64,000 nucleotides of DNA from UBA4582 sp038106185. GTDB taxonomy: Bacteria; Pseudomonadota; Gammaproteobacteria; Pseudomonadales; Azotimanducaceae. The stretch covers positions 1 through 64,000 of the forward strand of contig JAYODE010000005.1 in assembly GCA_038106185.1 (NCBI GenBank), written 5' to 3'. Shown here in pieces: positions 23,631 to 31,506 of this stretch. A program made the position numbers and the translations under genes. The notes beneath the pieces are model-generated. The model was given only the letters and a program-made list of their open reading frames with translations, made no database searches and was not told the DNA's origin. Numbering within the stretch: the stretch's first letter is position 1; every line of letters starts with the position of its first letter.

Positions 23631-25514
23631 CTAAACGGCCGGCTGCCAATGAGTCTGGTTGCGCGCAAACTCGGCCAGGCTCTGCTGTGTATAGAGGTTG
23701 TAATAGCGTCCCTGCTGGTGCATCAAGGCTTCATGGTTGCCCGCCTCAATAATCTGGCCGCGTTCAATCACCAGGATGCGATCAGCATTTTTGATCGTGG
23801 AAAGACGATGGGCGATCACAACGCTAATTCGACCTTGCAGCAATGCCTTCAGTCCTTGTTGAATGTAGGCCTCAGTGACAGTATCGACCGATGAGGTCGC
23901 CTCATCCATCACCAGTATTTTCGGATCGGCGAGTATCGCCCGTGCAAAAGAGATCAGCTGCTTCTCACCGGCCGACAACTTGGAGCCGCCTTCTCCCACT
24001 TGAGTGCCATATCCCTGATCCATTTTCATAATGAAATCGTGGGCACCGGCGCGCTGGCTTGCGGCCACTATCTGCGCGTCGGTTGCGTCAAGACGACCGT
24101 AGCGAATATTGTCATTGATAGTTCCGCCGAAGATATGCGAGGCCTGCAATACGATGCCCAGGTTCGACTGCAGCCAATGCAAACTGCGCTGCCGATAGTC
24201 GATGCCATCAAACAGGATTTCGCCACTGGATGGCTCGTAGAACCGACACAGCAAGTTGGTCAAAGACGTTTTACCACCACCGGTCGAGCCAACAATCGCG
24301 ATGCTTTCACCCTGTTGAATGGTCAGATTAATGTCGTCCAGCACCTTGGGGCCAGTGTCGTAGGCAAAGCTCACGCCTCGAAATTCGATCTTTGTGAGCG
24401 CGTTGCTATAGCCGTCTATGGCGATCTCGGGGCTCGAGTTTTGCTGGTATTGCTGAAGGCGAGCCGTGACCTCTTGCGAGTCTCGTATATTTGCGGGAGC
24501 CTCTATCAGGCTGATGATACGTTCGGCAGACGCCTGCGCCATCTGCATTTCCGCGAACCACTGAGCCAGCTGCTCAATGGGCTCAAAGAAATGCCGACTG
24601 TAGGCCAGAAAGGCCAGCAGGGTGCCAGTACTGATGCTGCCCCAGCCCGCCTCAAGTCCACCAAAGACCAGGGCCAGTCCTGTGGCGATAGATCCAAGCG
24701 TCAACACCAGCGGCAGGTACAAAGCTGCCTGCACCTTATTGAGTACGCTGGCCTTATACATGTCGTCAGTGAGGTGACCAAAGTTGCGCAGGTTTTCTGC
24801 TTCCTTGACGAAGGTTTTGGTCGTCTGTACGCCCATAATGCTTTCGTTAAAGGAGCCGGTAATCTTTGAGTTGGTTTTGCGCACCTCGCGTGCACTCTTG
24901 AGAATGCGTTTTTGAAAAGTCATGCTCAACCAGGCAAGGAATGGCAGGACACTTAAAACGATCAGAGCCAGTGACCAGTCCATGTACAACATGGCACAGG
25001 CGATACCGAGCATCACGGTGACGCAAAAAATCAAATCCAACAAGCCCCAGGCGAGAATATTAGACAGACGCTCGCAGTCCGAGGTCATACGTGCCATCAG
25101 CCAGCCCACGGGACGAAAATCAAAGTAAGCAAAAGGCAAGCGTTGCAGATTGGCGAACCCGTCGCGACGAATATCGTGGCTCACATGGGTACGTAACTTG
25201 CCGCCGTACCAGATGAATCCTGCGACTGAAGACGCCAGGATGACGACAAAAGTGAAATACAAGGCACCGTAGAAGTAGGGGTCAAAGCTGCCATCGCCGC
25301 GGCCAACCGAGTCAATGACAGCACGAGTGATCAGTGGAAACGCGATATCTGCACCCGCAGTACAAACGGCGCAGAGGGCCAAAATCAGGACATCCCTGGG
25401 ATAGCTTAAGGTATAGGCAAGAAGCTGCTGCCACAAGCCAAGATCCATACCCTGCTCATAGGCATCTTCGTTGAAGCCGTCATTGTAGTTGTCGTCGTCA
25501 AAAAACTCTGACAT
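23631..25514 (-). CDS. ABC exporter, second half-transporter
   Basis: A 627-residue half-transporter: an acidic N-terminal tail, six membrane helices (about residues 30-340) and a nucleotide-binding domain with Walker A GSTGGGKTS, signature LSAGEKQL (altered from LSGGQ) and Walker B ILVMDEATSSVDT with the catalytic Glu present. It lies three bases after the other half-transporter gene. Together they form a heterodimeric exporter of the BmrCD/TM287-288 type: this subunit keeps the catalytic Glu, while its variant signature would complete the degenerate site. Substrates of such pairs are lipids or drugs; none can be assigned here. Confidence 0.93.
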   Translation of the reverse strand: MSEFFDDDNYNDGFNEDAYEQGMDLGLWQQLLAYTLSYPRDVLILALCAVCTAGADIAFPLITRAVIDSVGRGDGSFDPYFYGALYFTFVVILASSVAGFIWYGGKLRTHVSHDIRRDGFANLQRLPFAYFDFRPVGWLMARMTSDCERLSNILAWGLLDLIFCVTVMLGIACAMLYMDWSLALIVLSVLPFLAWLSMTFQKRILKSAREVRKTNSKITGSFNESIMGVQTTKTFVKEAENLRNFGHLTDDMYKASVLNKVQAALYLPLVLTLGSIATGLALVFGGLEAGWGSISTGTLLAFLAYSRHFFEPIEQLAQWFAEMQMAQASAERIISLIEAPANIRDSQEVTARLQQYQQNSSPEIAIDGYSNALTKIEFRGVSFAYDTGPKVLDDINLTIQQGESIAIVGSTGGGKTSLTNLLCRFYEPSSGEILFDGIDYRQRSLHWLQSNLGIVLQASHIFGGTINDNIRYGRLDATDAQIVAASQRAGAHDFIMKMDQGYGTQVGEGGSKLSAGEKQLISFARAILADPKILVMDEATSSVDTVTEAYIQQGLKALLQGRISVVIAHRLSTIKNADRILVIERGQIIEAGNHEALMHQQGRYYNLYTQQSLAEFARNQTHWQPAV

Positions 25515-25517
25515 GCC

Positions 25518-27383
25518 TTACTCCCGTGACTGCACCACTATCCGCTGATCGACGCTTGCAGCGCCAAGGTCCAGGTCGGCCTCGATCTGCGCCTGGATTG
25601 CCCCCTGGATCTGACACAGCTGCTGATAGATACCGGGTTGCTGACTCAAACTTTCATGATTGCCGGACTGGACTATGCGGCCTTTATCAAACATCAGAAT
25701 CTGATCAGCATGCATCACTGACGACAGGCGATGGGCAATAATGATGGTAGTTTGGCCGCTGCGACGGGCCTTCAGTGCCGCGAGTATTCTGGCTTCTGTG
25801 TCGGTATCAACCGCCGATAAGGCGTCGTCAAGAATCAGAATCGGCGGATTTTTCAGTAGGGCCCGTGCCAGGGCAATGCGCTGTCGTTGCCCGCCAGACA
25901 GGGTAGCGCCGCGTTCACCGACTCGAGTGTCGTAACCATTGGGCAGACCAGTGATCGAGTCGTGAATACAAGCGGCCCGTGCAGCATCCTCGACCTCGGC
26001 TTGGCTTGCATCCAACCGGCCGACTAGCAGGTTGGCGCCAATGCTGGCGGAATACAGAAATGGCTCCTGAAGGACTATGCTGATCTGAGCCCTTACGTAT
26101 TTACGTGCCAATTCGCTCAAGGGTAAAGCATCCAGCGTGATGGAACCCTGGTCATAGTCATATAGGCGCATCAATAACTGGGCGACGGTAGACTTGCCTG
26201 AGCCTGGCGGGCCGAGAAGGGCGAGTGTCTGTCCGGCCGGCAGGTGAAATGACACGTCTGTGAGGACGGGCTTGTCGACCGAGTAGCTAAAACTCAGGTG
26301 ATGGAACGCAATCTCACCCTGCAGGGCGCTAGCGGGATAGGATTCGTGCTGAGTTTCAACGGGTTCCGCCAGAACCTCCGCCAGTCGACCCATGGAGACG
26401 ATCGCCTTACCGGAATCTGTCAGAACGCGACCCATATGTCGAATCGGCCAGATAATCATGCTCTCGTAGGTAATAAACGCGAACAAGGTACCCACGGACA
26501 GGAAACCTTCAAGGACCCAAAGCGCACCGACGATCAGCAGAATACCTATCTGGCTTAGGCAGATCAGATCGCTGAGGCCATAGTAGACACCCAGCAACTT
26601 GATCAGGCGGTTATTCAGATCGCGAAAGTCCGCGTTCTTTGCCGCAAATTTTTCCTTTTCAAAGGCCTGCCGTGCAAAGGCGCGTACGACCCTGATACCT
26701 GTCAGATTCTCCTGCAGCATGGTTGTCATTCGCGCCTCAGCTTCGTCAACCAGCAGAAACAAGGTTTTAACTTTTTGAAAAAAAATGTAGGCGAACACAA
26801 ACAGCAGCGGAATCGTCGCCAAAGAAAGCCAGGCCATATCCACGTCGAGGCTGAATAAAATGGGCAGCACAACCAGCAGCATGAGCAACGCTCGGCTGAT
26901 TTCGACGATCTGGCCAGCGAGAAATACGCGCACAGTTTCGACATCAGAGGTGCAGCGTTGAACCAGATCGCCAGTGTCGGTGCGGTCATGGTACTCGGCA
27001 GGCAGATGTTCGAGGTGGTGAAAGACGCGATCACGGAGTGCGCGAATCATACCTTCCGAACCGACAGCGATCAGGCGGCCGCGAATATACAGGCAGATAC
27101 CAGCACCAATAGTGAGAAGGACGATGCTCAGCGCCGCGACTAGCAGGTACACCAGATGGGAGGGTGTTCCGCCGCTACTCAACCAGCGGCTTGGAACTTC
27201 GAGAAAGGCAGGCGGTAGATTGCCGGCCTCAGTAGTGATGATATCAATGGCATACTTCATGACCAGTGGCACGCCAAACATCATCACGTAGCCGACTGTC
27301 ATGGCAGCGACGGCCAGCAGGAAGTGCTGTCGAAAGCCCTGACTGTAGTGCCAAAGCAGATGGGCCTTACTGCGGTCGTTCAA
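25518..27383 (-). CDS. ABC exporter, first half-transporter (degenerate Walker B)
   Basis: A 621-residue half-transporter with six membrane helices, then a nucleotide-binding domain with Walker A GPPGSGKST, canonical signature LSGGQRQRIA and Walker B ILILDDALSAVDT. Asp replaces the usual catalytic Glu after the Walker B Asp, the hallmark of the degenerate subunit in asymmetric ABC exporters. The start is probably TTG at 27383 with GGAG seven bases upstream. The next gene follows after three bases, so the two are translated from one message. Confidence 0.93.
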   Translation of the reverse strand: MNDRSKAHLLWHYSQGFRQHFLLAVAAMTVGYVMMFGVPLVMKYAIDIITTEAGNLPPAFLEVPSRWLSSGGTPSHLVYLLVAALSIVLLTIGAGICLYIRGRLIAVGSEGMIRALRDRVFHHLEHLPAEYHDRTDTGDLVQRCTSDVETVRVFLAGQIVEISRALLMLLVVLPILFSLDVDMAWLSLATIPLLFVFAYIFFQKVKTLFLLVDEAEARMTTMLQENLTGIRVVRAFARQAFEKEKFAAKNADFRDLNNRLIKLLGVYYGLSDLICLSQIGILLIVGALWVLEGFLSVGTLFAFITYESMIIWPIRHMGRVLTDSGKAIVSMGRLAEVLAEPVETQHESYPASALQGEIAFHHLSFSYSVDKPVLTDVSFHLPAGQTLALLGPPGSGKSTVAQLLMRLYDYDQGSITLDALPLSELARKYVRAQISIVLQEPFLYSASIGANLLVGRLDASQAEVEDAARAACIHDSITGLPNGYDTRVGERGATLSGGQRQRIALARALLKNPPILILDDALSAVDTDTEARILAALKARRSGQTTIIIAHRLSSVMHADQILMFDKGRIVQSGNHESLSQQPGIYQQLCQIQGAIQAQIEADLDLGAASVDQRIVVQSRE

Positions 27384-27630
27384 GGCACGACTCCAGTCTT
27401 GGGTTGAGTAGCCGAAAGCCGGGTAGTTTCAATACTGACGGCGAGCCATGGATGCTCCAATCGCTGTCCGGCAGGCATAGACTGACAGCGATTTGGCAGC
27501 CGCGGTTCCCGGCTCGTGTCGGGCAAGGCACCATCGTCAGGCGAGAGGCAGGATAATGATTTGGTCAGTAAATTCAATGAAAATGCATGCTTTGCTGGCA
27601 TCGATCAGGTTATTTCGGTATAAATTCGAG

Positions 27631-27646
27631 GCGTTAAGCTTAACGC
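27631..27646. promoter_or_regulatory. Perfect 16-bp palindrome, candidate operator
   Basis: gcgttaagcttaacgc is a perfect inverted repeat with no spacer. It is next to AT-rich promoter-like sequence (ggtatattaa) in the divergent region between the ABC exporter and GST genes. That is a common layout for a repressor or activator site. The binding protein is unknown. Confidence 0.5.
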
Positions 27647-27663
27647 GAGGGGTATATTAACCC

Positions 27664-27754
27664 AATTTATTCGCACAAGTTATGCACACAAGTTATTCAC
27701 ACAAGTTATTCACACAAGTTATTCACACAAGTTATTCACACAAGTTGTCATGAG
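27664..27754. repeat. Tandem array, 13 bp x 7, with DnaA-box-like units
   Basis: Seven 13-bp units. Units 3-6 are identical (aagttattcacac) and unit 2 differs by one base. Each of units 2-6 contains a perfect match to the DnaA-box consensus TTATnCACA, at 27680, 27693, 27706, 27719 and 27732, all in the same orientation. Unit 1 has a one-mismatch version (ttattcgca). The array sits upstream of the GST gene. Confidence 0.95.
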
Positions 27755-27779
27755 CTAAAGCTCGTCAAAAGGAGTCAGA

Positions 27780-28391
27780 ATGAAACTCATTAATTCGGTT
27801 GGACCTAATCCCAAGGTTGTCCGTATGTTTATCGCAGAGCGGGGCCTGAGCCTGGATACTCTGGATATCGACTTGATGGCCGGTGAGAATCGCCAGCCGG
27901 ATTATCTATCGAAGAATCCCAGCGGCACGACGCCAGCGCTGCAATTGGATGACGGCAGTTTTATTGCAGAAATTACTGCTATCTGTGAATACCTGGACGA
28001 CAAGCATGGTCACTCAGATCTGATCGGTACGACCCCTGAGGCGCGCGCTGAGACGCGTATGTGGAGCCGTCGTATCGATTTGCAAATTCTCGAAAATCTG
28101 GCCAACGGATTCCGCTATTCAGAAGGGCTGGCCTTGTTCAAGGATCGCCTCAGAACCATTCCTCATGCAGCGGATGATCTTAAGCTGCTGACCCAGGAGC
28201 GGCTTTCTTGGCTGGACCAGCAGATGACGGGCAAACAATTCGTTTGTGGCGATCGCTTTTCTCTGGCAGACGTGCTGTTGTTCTGTTTTCTGGAGTTCGG
28301 TGCGCAGGTTGGTCAACCCATGAATGAAGGCAACAAAAATATCAGCGCCTGGTACCAGCGGGTTGCTGCTCGCCCCAGCGCCACTGCCTGA
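27780..28391 (+). CDS. Glutathione S-transferase family protein
   Basis: A 203-residue GST. The N-terminal thioredoxin-fold domain starts MKLINSVGPNPKVVRMF, with no Cys at the active-site position, and has the conserved NPSGTTPAL turn before strand beta3. The C-terminal helical domain has FSLADVLLFC, the N-capping-box region of GSTs. The ribosome binding site AAAAGGAGT is well placed. Its upstream region is unusual (palindrome and repeated DnaA-box-like units). It converges on the flavin monooxygenase gene. Confidence 0.92.
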   Translation: MKLINSVGPNPKVVRMFIAERGLSLDTLDIDLMAGENRQPDYLSKNPSGTTPALQLDDGSFIAEITAICEYLDDKHGHSDLIGTTPEARAETRMWSRRIDLQILENLANGFRYSEGLALFKDRLRTIPHAADDLKLLTQERLSWLDQQMTGKQFVCGDRFSLADVLLFCFLEFGAQVGQPMNEGNKNISAWYQRVAARPSATA

Positions 28392-28397
28392 CGCCAG

Positions 28398-28430
28398 CCG
28401 GTGGCAGGTTGCTCCTGAGCCTGTCACCGG
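28398..28430. terminator. Hairpin between GST and monooxygenase genes
   Basis: An 11-base stem with one mismatch (ccggtggcagg with cctgtcaccgg) and an 11-base loop, placed between two convergent stop codons. The T-run is short, so termination is likely but not certain. Confidence 0.6.
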
Positions 28431-28466
28431 TTTAGCGTAAGCGCCACTTAATGTGTGCGCCGAGGG

Positions 28467-30089
28467 TTAGTTACTCAGTGCAAAGCCCTCGTAACCCTTT
28501 TCTGCCACCTCAAGGCAGCGCGCACGATAGACGTCGAGCCCGCCGACGTAAGGCATAAACACGCGAGATTTCCCCGGGACATTGGCGCCCACATACCAAG
28601 AGTTGGCCTTCACATACAGGGTTCCATCAGCAATTTCAGAAACATGGGAAACCCATTCTTCCTGAGCATCGTCTTTAGCCTCGATACGTGACAAACCATG
28701 GTCTCGCAGGTAGGCGATACATTCCGTGATCCATTCCACATGCTGTTCTATGGCGACAGGCATATTTGTGAGCACCGACGGACTCCCAGGACCTGTAATG
28801 GTGAACAGGTTGGGAAACCCGGCAACCTGCAGTCCCAGGTAGGTCCGTGGACCTGCTTCCCAGGCAGATTTCAGTGGCAGCCCACCTTTGCCTTCGATAT
28901 CCATTGCCAGCAGCGGTCCGGTCATGGCATCAAAGCCGGTGGCGACCACAAGTATGTCAAGGGGATAGTCGCCAGACTCGGTGCGGACACCGGTTTCGGT
29001 GATCTCAACGATCGGCGCCTCGCGCACATCGACTAACGTGACATTGTCCCGGTTAAAGGTATCGTAGTAGTTGGTATCGATAGGCGGGCGCTTGGTCGCA
29101 TAGGGGTGATCGTGGGGCAGCAATTTTTCCGCGACTGACTGATCCTTGACAATGCTGCGGATCCGACCGCGAATGAAGTCGGCGGCAGTATCATTGGCGG
29201 CCTGATCGATGACCAGGTCGGCAAAGGAGTCAGATAGAAAGCGAAAGCCGCCTTTCTCCCACAGATCCTGATAAATTTCTTCACGTTCTTCGGGCGTCAC
29301 GTCTTGTGCCAGGCGCTCGGTGGGTATGAACGGAAAACCGTTGCCTGTTTGGCGGCAACGGGCGCGAATGTCGCGATAGGTGGCCTTGACCTCAGCGGCA
29401 AAATCTTTCGTCATGGGGCCGTTGCGCGCCGGTACGCTGAAGTTCGGTGTGCGTTGAAACACCGTCAGATGGTCTGCCTCGGCGGCAATCACAGGAGTTG
29501 CCTGAATACCTGTGGAGCCGGTGCCGATCAGCCCGACCCGTTTGCCGGTAAAATCGACCCCTTCATGGGGCCAGGCGCCTGTGTGATACCAGTCGCCCTT
29601 GAAGTTATCCAGGCCCGGGAAATTCGGTGTGTTCTTGGTCGAGAGACAACCGACGGCTGTGACCACAAATTGCGCAGAGAATTTTTCACCGTTATTGGTC
29701 GTCAGGTTCCAGCGGTTTGTGGCATCGTCGAAGTGAACCTGCTCAATGCGGGTTTCGAACTGGATATCAGGGCGAAGGTTGAAGCGGTCGGCAACGTGAT
29801 TCAGATAGGTCAGAATTTCTGCCTGGCCAGGGTAGCGACTGGTCCAGCTCCATTCCTGGTCCAGCTCCTCGGAGAAAGAGTAGGAGTAGTAGTAGCTTTC
29901 CGAGTCGCATCGAGCGCCCGGATAGCGGTTCCAATACCAGGTACCACCAACCCCGTCACCGGCCTCAAACACGCGAGTATTCAGCTTCAGCTTGTCGCGT
30001 GCCTGATGCAGCATATACATGCCAGAGAAACCGGCGCCGATTATTGCGACGTCCAGCATGGTCACTTCGTTACCCAGGTTCGCAGTCAT
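28467..30089 (-). CDS. FAD-dependent monooxygenase, Baeyer-Villiger type
   Basis: A 540-residue class B flavoprotein monooxygenase. It shows the FAD-binding GAGFSG, then EAGDGVGGTWYWNRYPGARCD, the fingerprint FKGDWYHTGAWP (FxGxxxHxxxWP of Baeyer-Villiger enzymes) and the NADPH-binding GTGSTG. Such enzymes insert oxygen next to ketones or oxidise heteroatoms. The ATG at 30089 with GGAGG upstream is chosen over a TTG seven codons before it. A role in breakdown of cyclic or steroid-like ketones would fit the acyl-CoA genes nearby but is inference. Confidence 0.93.
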   Translation of the reverse strand: MTANLGNEVTMLDVAIIGAGFSGMYMLHQARDKLKLNTRVFEAGDGVGGTWYWNRYPGARCDSESYYYSYSFSEELDQEWSWTSRYPGQAEILTYLNHVADRFNLRPDIQFETRIEQVHFDDATNRWNLTTNNGEKFSAQFVVTAVGCLSTKNTPNFPGLDNFKGDWYHTGAWPHEGVDFTGKRVGLIGTGSTGIQATPVIAAEADHLTVFQRTPNFSVPARNGPMTKDFAAEVKATYRDIRARCRQTGNGFPFIPTERLAQDVTPEEREEIYQDLWEKGGFRFLSDSFADLVIDQAANDTAADFIRGRIRSIVKDQSVAEKLLPHDHPYATKRPPIDTNYYDTFNRDNVTLVDVREAPIVEITETGVRTESGDYPLDILVVATGFDAMTGPLLAMDIEGKGGLPLKSAWEAGPRTYLGLQVAGFPNLFTITGPGSPSVLTNMPVAIEQHVEWITECIAYLRDHGLSRIEAKDDAQEEWVSHVSEIADGTLYVKANSWYVGANVPGKSRVFMPYVGGLDVYRARCLEVAEKGYEGFALSN

Positions 30090-30357
30090 ACTCTTTCCTC
30101 CGGTTGACAAGGTGTAGATGAGTCATAAGGTAACCCATTTGGTATTCGAGTGAAAAGTGCTTTTCTCAGCGCTAAATGGTGATTCTGTGCGGCGGGGCCC
30201 AACGCTGGACTTGAGCGATGGCAGATACCATGATTGACAGCCGAGATAAGTCTCGACTTTTAACCAAAGCTTTCTGTGGTTCTCGCAGCAAACGCAGACA
30301 GCGCGATTGCGGCGAGTCCTTGGGGAAAAAGTTGTGCAGCGATTGAAGGAGTAGACA

Positions 30358-30954
30358 GTGACGAAGACGATTGATTTTTATTGGGATCTGGGCAGCACCA
30401 ATACCTATTTCGCGCTTAAGCTGCTGCGCCCGTTGGCGGCGCGATATGACGCTCAAATCCACTGGCATCCCTTTAATTTGGGACATGTCTTTCAGTCCAA
30501 TCGCTATGTGCTGATGGATGAATCGAAGGCAAAATTACGCAATCGTCGAGATGATCTGATGCGCTGGGCCAAGCGCTACCAGTTACCCTTTCGAATGCCG
30601 GATCAATTTCCTATTAAAACCAGTCGAGCGCTCAAGGGTGCCATAGCCATGCGCCAGTGGGGTCAGGAAGAGGCCTTCATTGAGGCGATCTTCGCCGCCT
30701 ATTGGGAAAACAATGTTGGCACCATCGGGGAGTATGCAGTACTCAGGGATATCGCGGCTGATTTGGGTGTTGATCCCGTTGAATTTGAGTTGGTGAGCGA
30801 AAGTCCCGATGTGCGCGCAGCGCTTATCGACTCGACGAATGACGCGCTGGCTCGTGGCGTGTTTGGTGCACCTTCCATGATCATCGAGGATAGCCTCTAC
30901 TGGGGCAAAGACCGAATGGAATTCATCGAGACGCAGCTGGCTGCCAACGGCTGA
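30358..30954 (+). CDS. DsbA-family / 2-hydroxychromene-2-carboxylate isomerase-like protein
   Basis: A 198-residue kappa-GST/DsbA-fold protein. The N-terminus TIDFYWDLGSTNTYFA has Ser in place of the CxxC of true DsbA, as in HCCA isomerases. The C-terminal GVFGAPSMIIEDSLYWGKDRM is the characteristic cis-Pro and dimer region. HCCA isomerase uses glutathione in naphthalene-type degradation; many homologues have unknown roles. The GTG start follows AAGGAG with seven-base spacing. Its stop is three bases from that of the convergent cytochrome gene. Confidence 0.88.
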   Translation: MTKTIDFYWDLGSTNTYFALKLLRPLAARYDAQIHWHPFNLGHVFQSNRYVLMDESKAKLRNRRDDLMRWAKRYQLPFRMPDQFPIKTSRALKGAIAMRQWGQEEAFIEAIFAAYWENNVGTIGEYAVLRDIAADLGVDPVEFELVSESPDVRAALIDSTNDALARGVFGAPSMIIEDSLYWGKDRMEFIETQLAANG

Positions 30955-30957
30955 GTC

Positions 30958-31506
30958 TCACTCCTGCAGTTCGATGAAACCTCCCCGATTGGGCATGTTT
31001 ACGTCGGCCAGATTTTTATCGCTCAATACCTGGTTGAGCTCGACGATGCGGTTGAGATACAACACGTAGGCAGTGACTGCGTAAACCTCATCGACTGTCA
31101 GAGATTTCTCATCGTTGTAGGGCATCGCACGAGCGATATAGTCATACAGAGTAGGTGCGTAGGGCCAATAACTGCCGACTGTCTTGAGGGGGCTGGCCGT
31201 TGCCAGACTGCCAATACCGCCAACCAGTGAGTTACCGGCCAGTTGACCGTCAACTCCGTGGCAGGCGGCACAACGCAAGGCGAAAATGGCCTCGCCTTGT
31301 GCGGCACTGGAAAACCCCTGGGGTAGCCCCGAGCCATCGCCCGAGACAATAGTGCCCTGGTAATCAGGTACGGGTCGACCAAGTCCCGGTCCGCCATTCC
31401 GCGGATCAAATCCGGCTTCGGCAAGCACTGGTGCCGCGACCAGCAGCACTCGAAAGAGAAGATGCAGAGTCTTCGCGTGCGCTGCAAACGGCTTACACAT
31501 AGACAT
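30958..31506 (-). CDS. Monoheme c-type cytochrome, sulfite dehydrogenase partner
   Basis: A 182-residue exported cytochrome c. It has a signal peptide ending near VLAEA, one heme-binding CAACHG near residue 80, and a later MPYNDE whose Met is a likely axial ligand. It overlaps the 3' end of the SoxC-like gene by 14 bases, so the two are coupled and this is probably the electron acceptor of the molybdoenzyme. SoxD of the classical Sox system is larger and diheme; SorB is smaller and monoheme, so this protein is in between. Confidence 0.88.
   Translation of the reverse strand: MSMCKPFAAHAKTLHLLFRVLLVAAPVLAEAGFDPRNGGPGLGRPVPDYQGTIVSGDGSGLPQGFSSAAQGEAIFALRCAACHGVDGQLAGNSLVGGIGSLATASPLKTVGSYWPYAPTLYDYIARAMPYNDEKSLTVDEVYAVTAYVLYLNRIVELNQVLSDKNLADVNMPNRGGFIELQE

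Larger units (their letters stand above)
27384..27779. other. Divergent regulatory region, ABC exporter / GST
   Basis: A 396-bp space between divergent genes. It holds a perfect 16-bp palindrome at 27631-27646, AT-rich promoter-like sequence around it, and the 13-bp array of DnaA-box-like units at 27664-27754. A small stem (gagctaaagctc) lies just before the GST ribosome binding site. No convincing gene is seen. Confidence 0.7.

Noticed and set aside
27380..27601. Possible small gene upstream of the ABC exporter on the minus strand
   Set aside because: No recognisable protein features and a low-complexity composition; it overlaps the exporter start region.
27664..27754. Tandem arrays considered as CRISPR
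   Set aside because: Units are 9-16 bp and directly contiguous with no spacers, and no cas genes are present.
27384..27779. DnaA-box array considered as the replication origin
   Set aside because: None of the usual neighbours (dnaA, dnaN, gyrB, mnmG) is present, and boxes in tandem with fixed 13-bp spacing in one orientation are unlike oriC layouts. Kept only as a repeat with a noted DnaA match.
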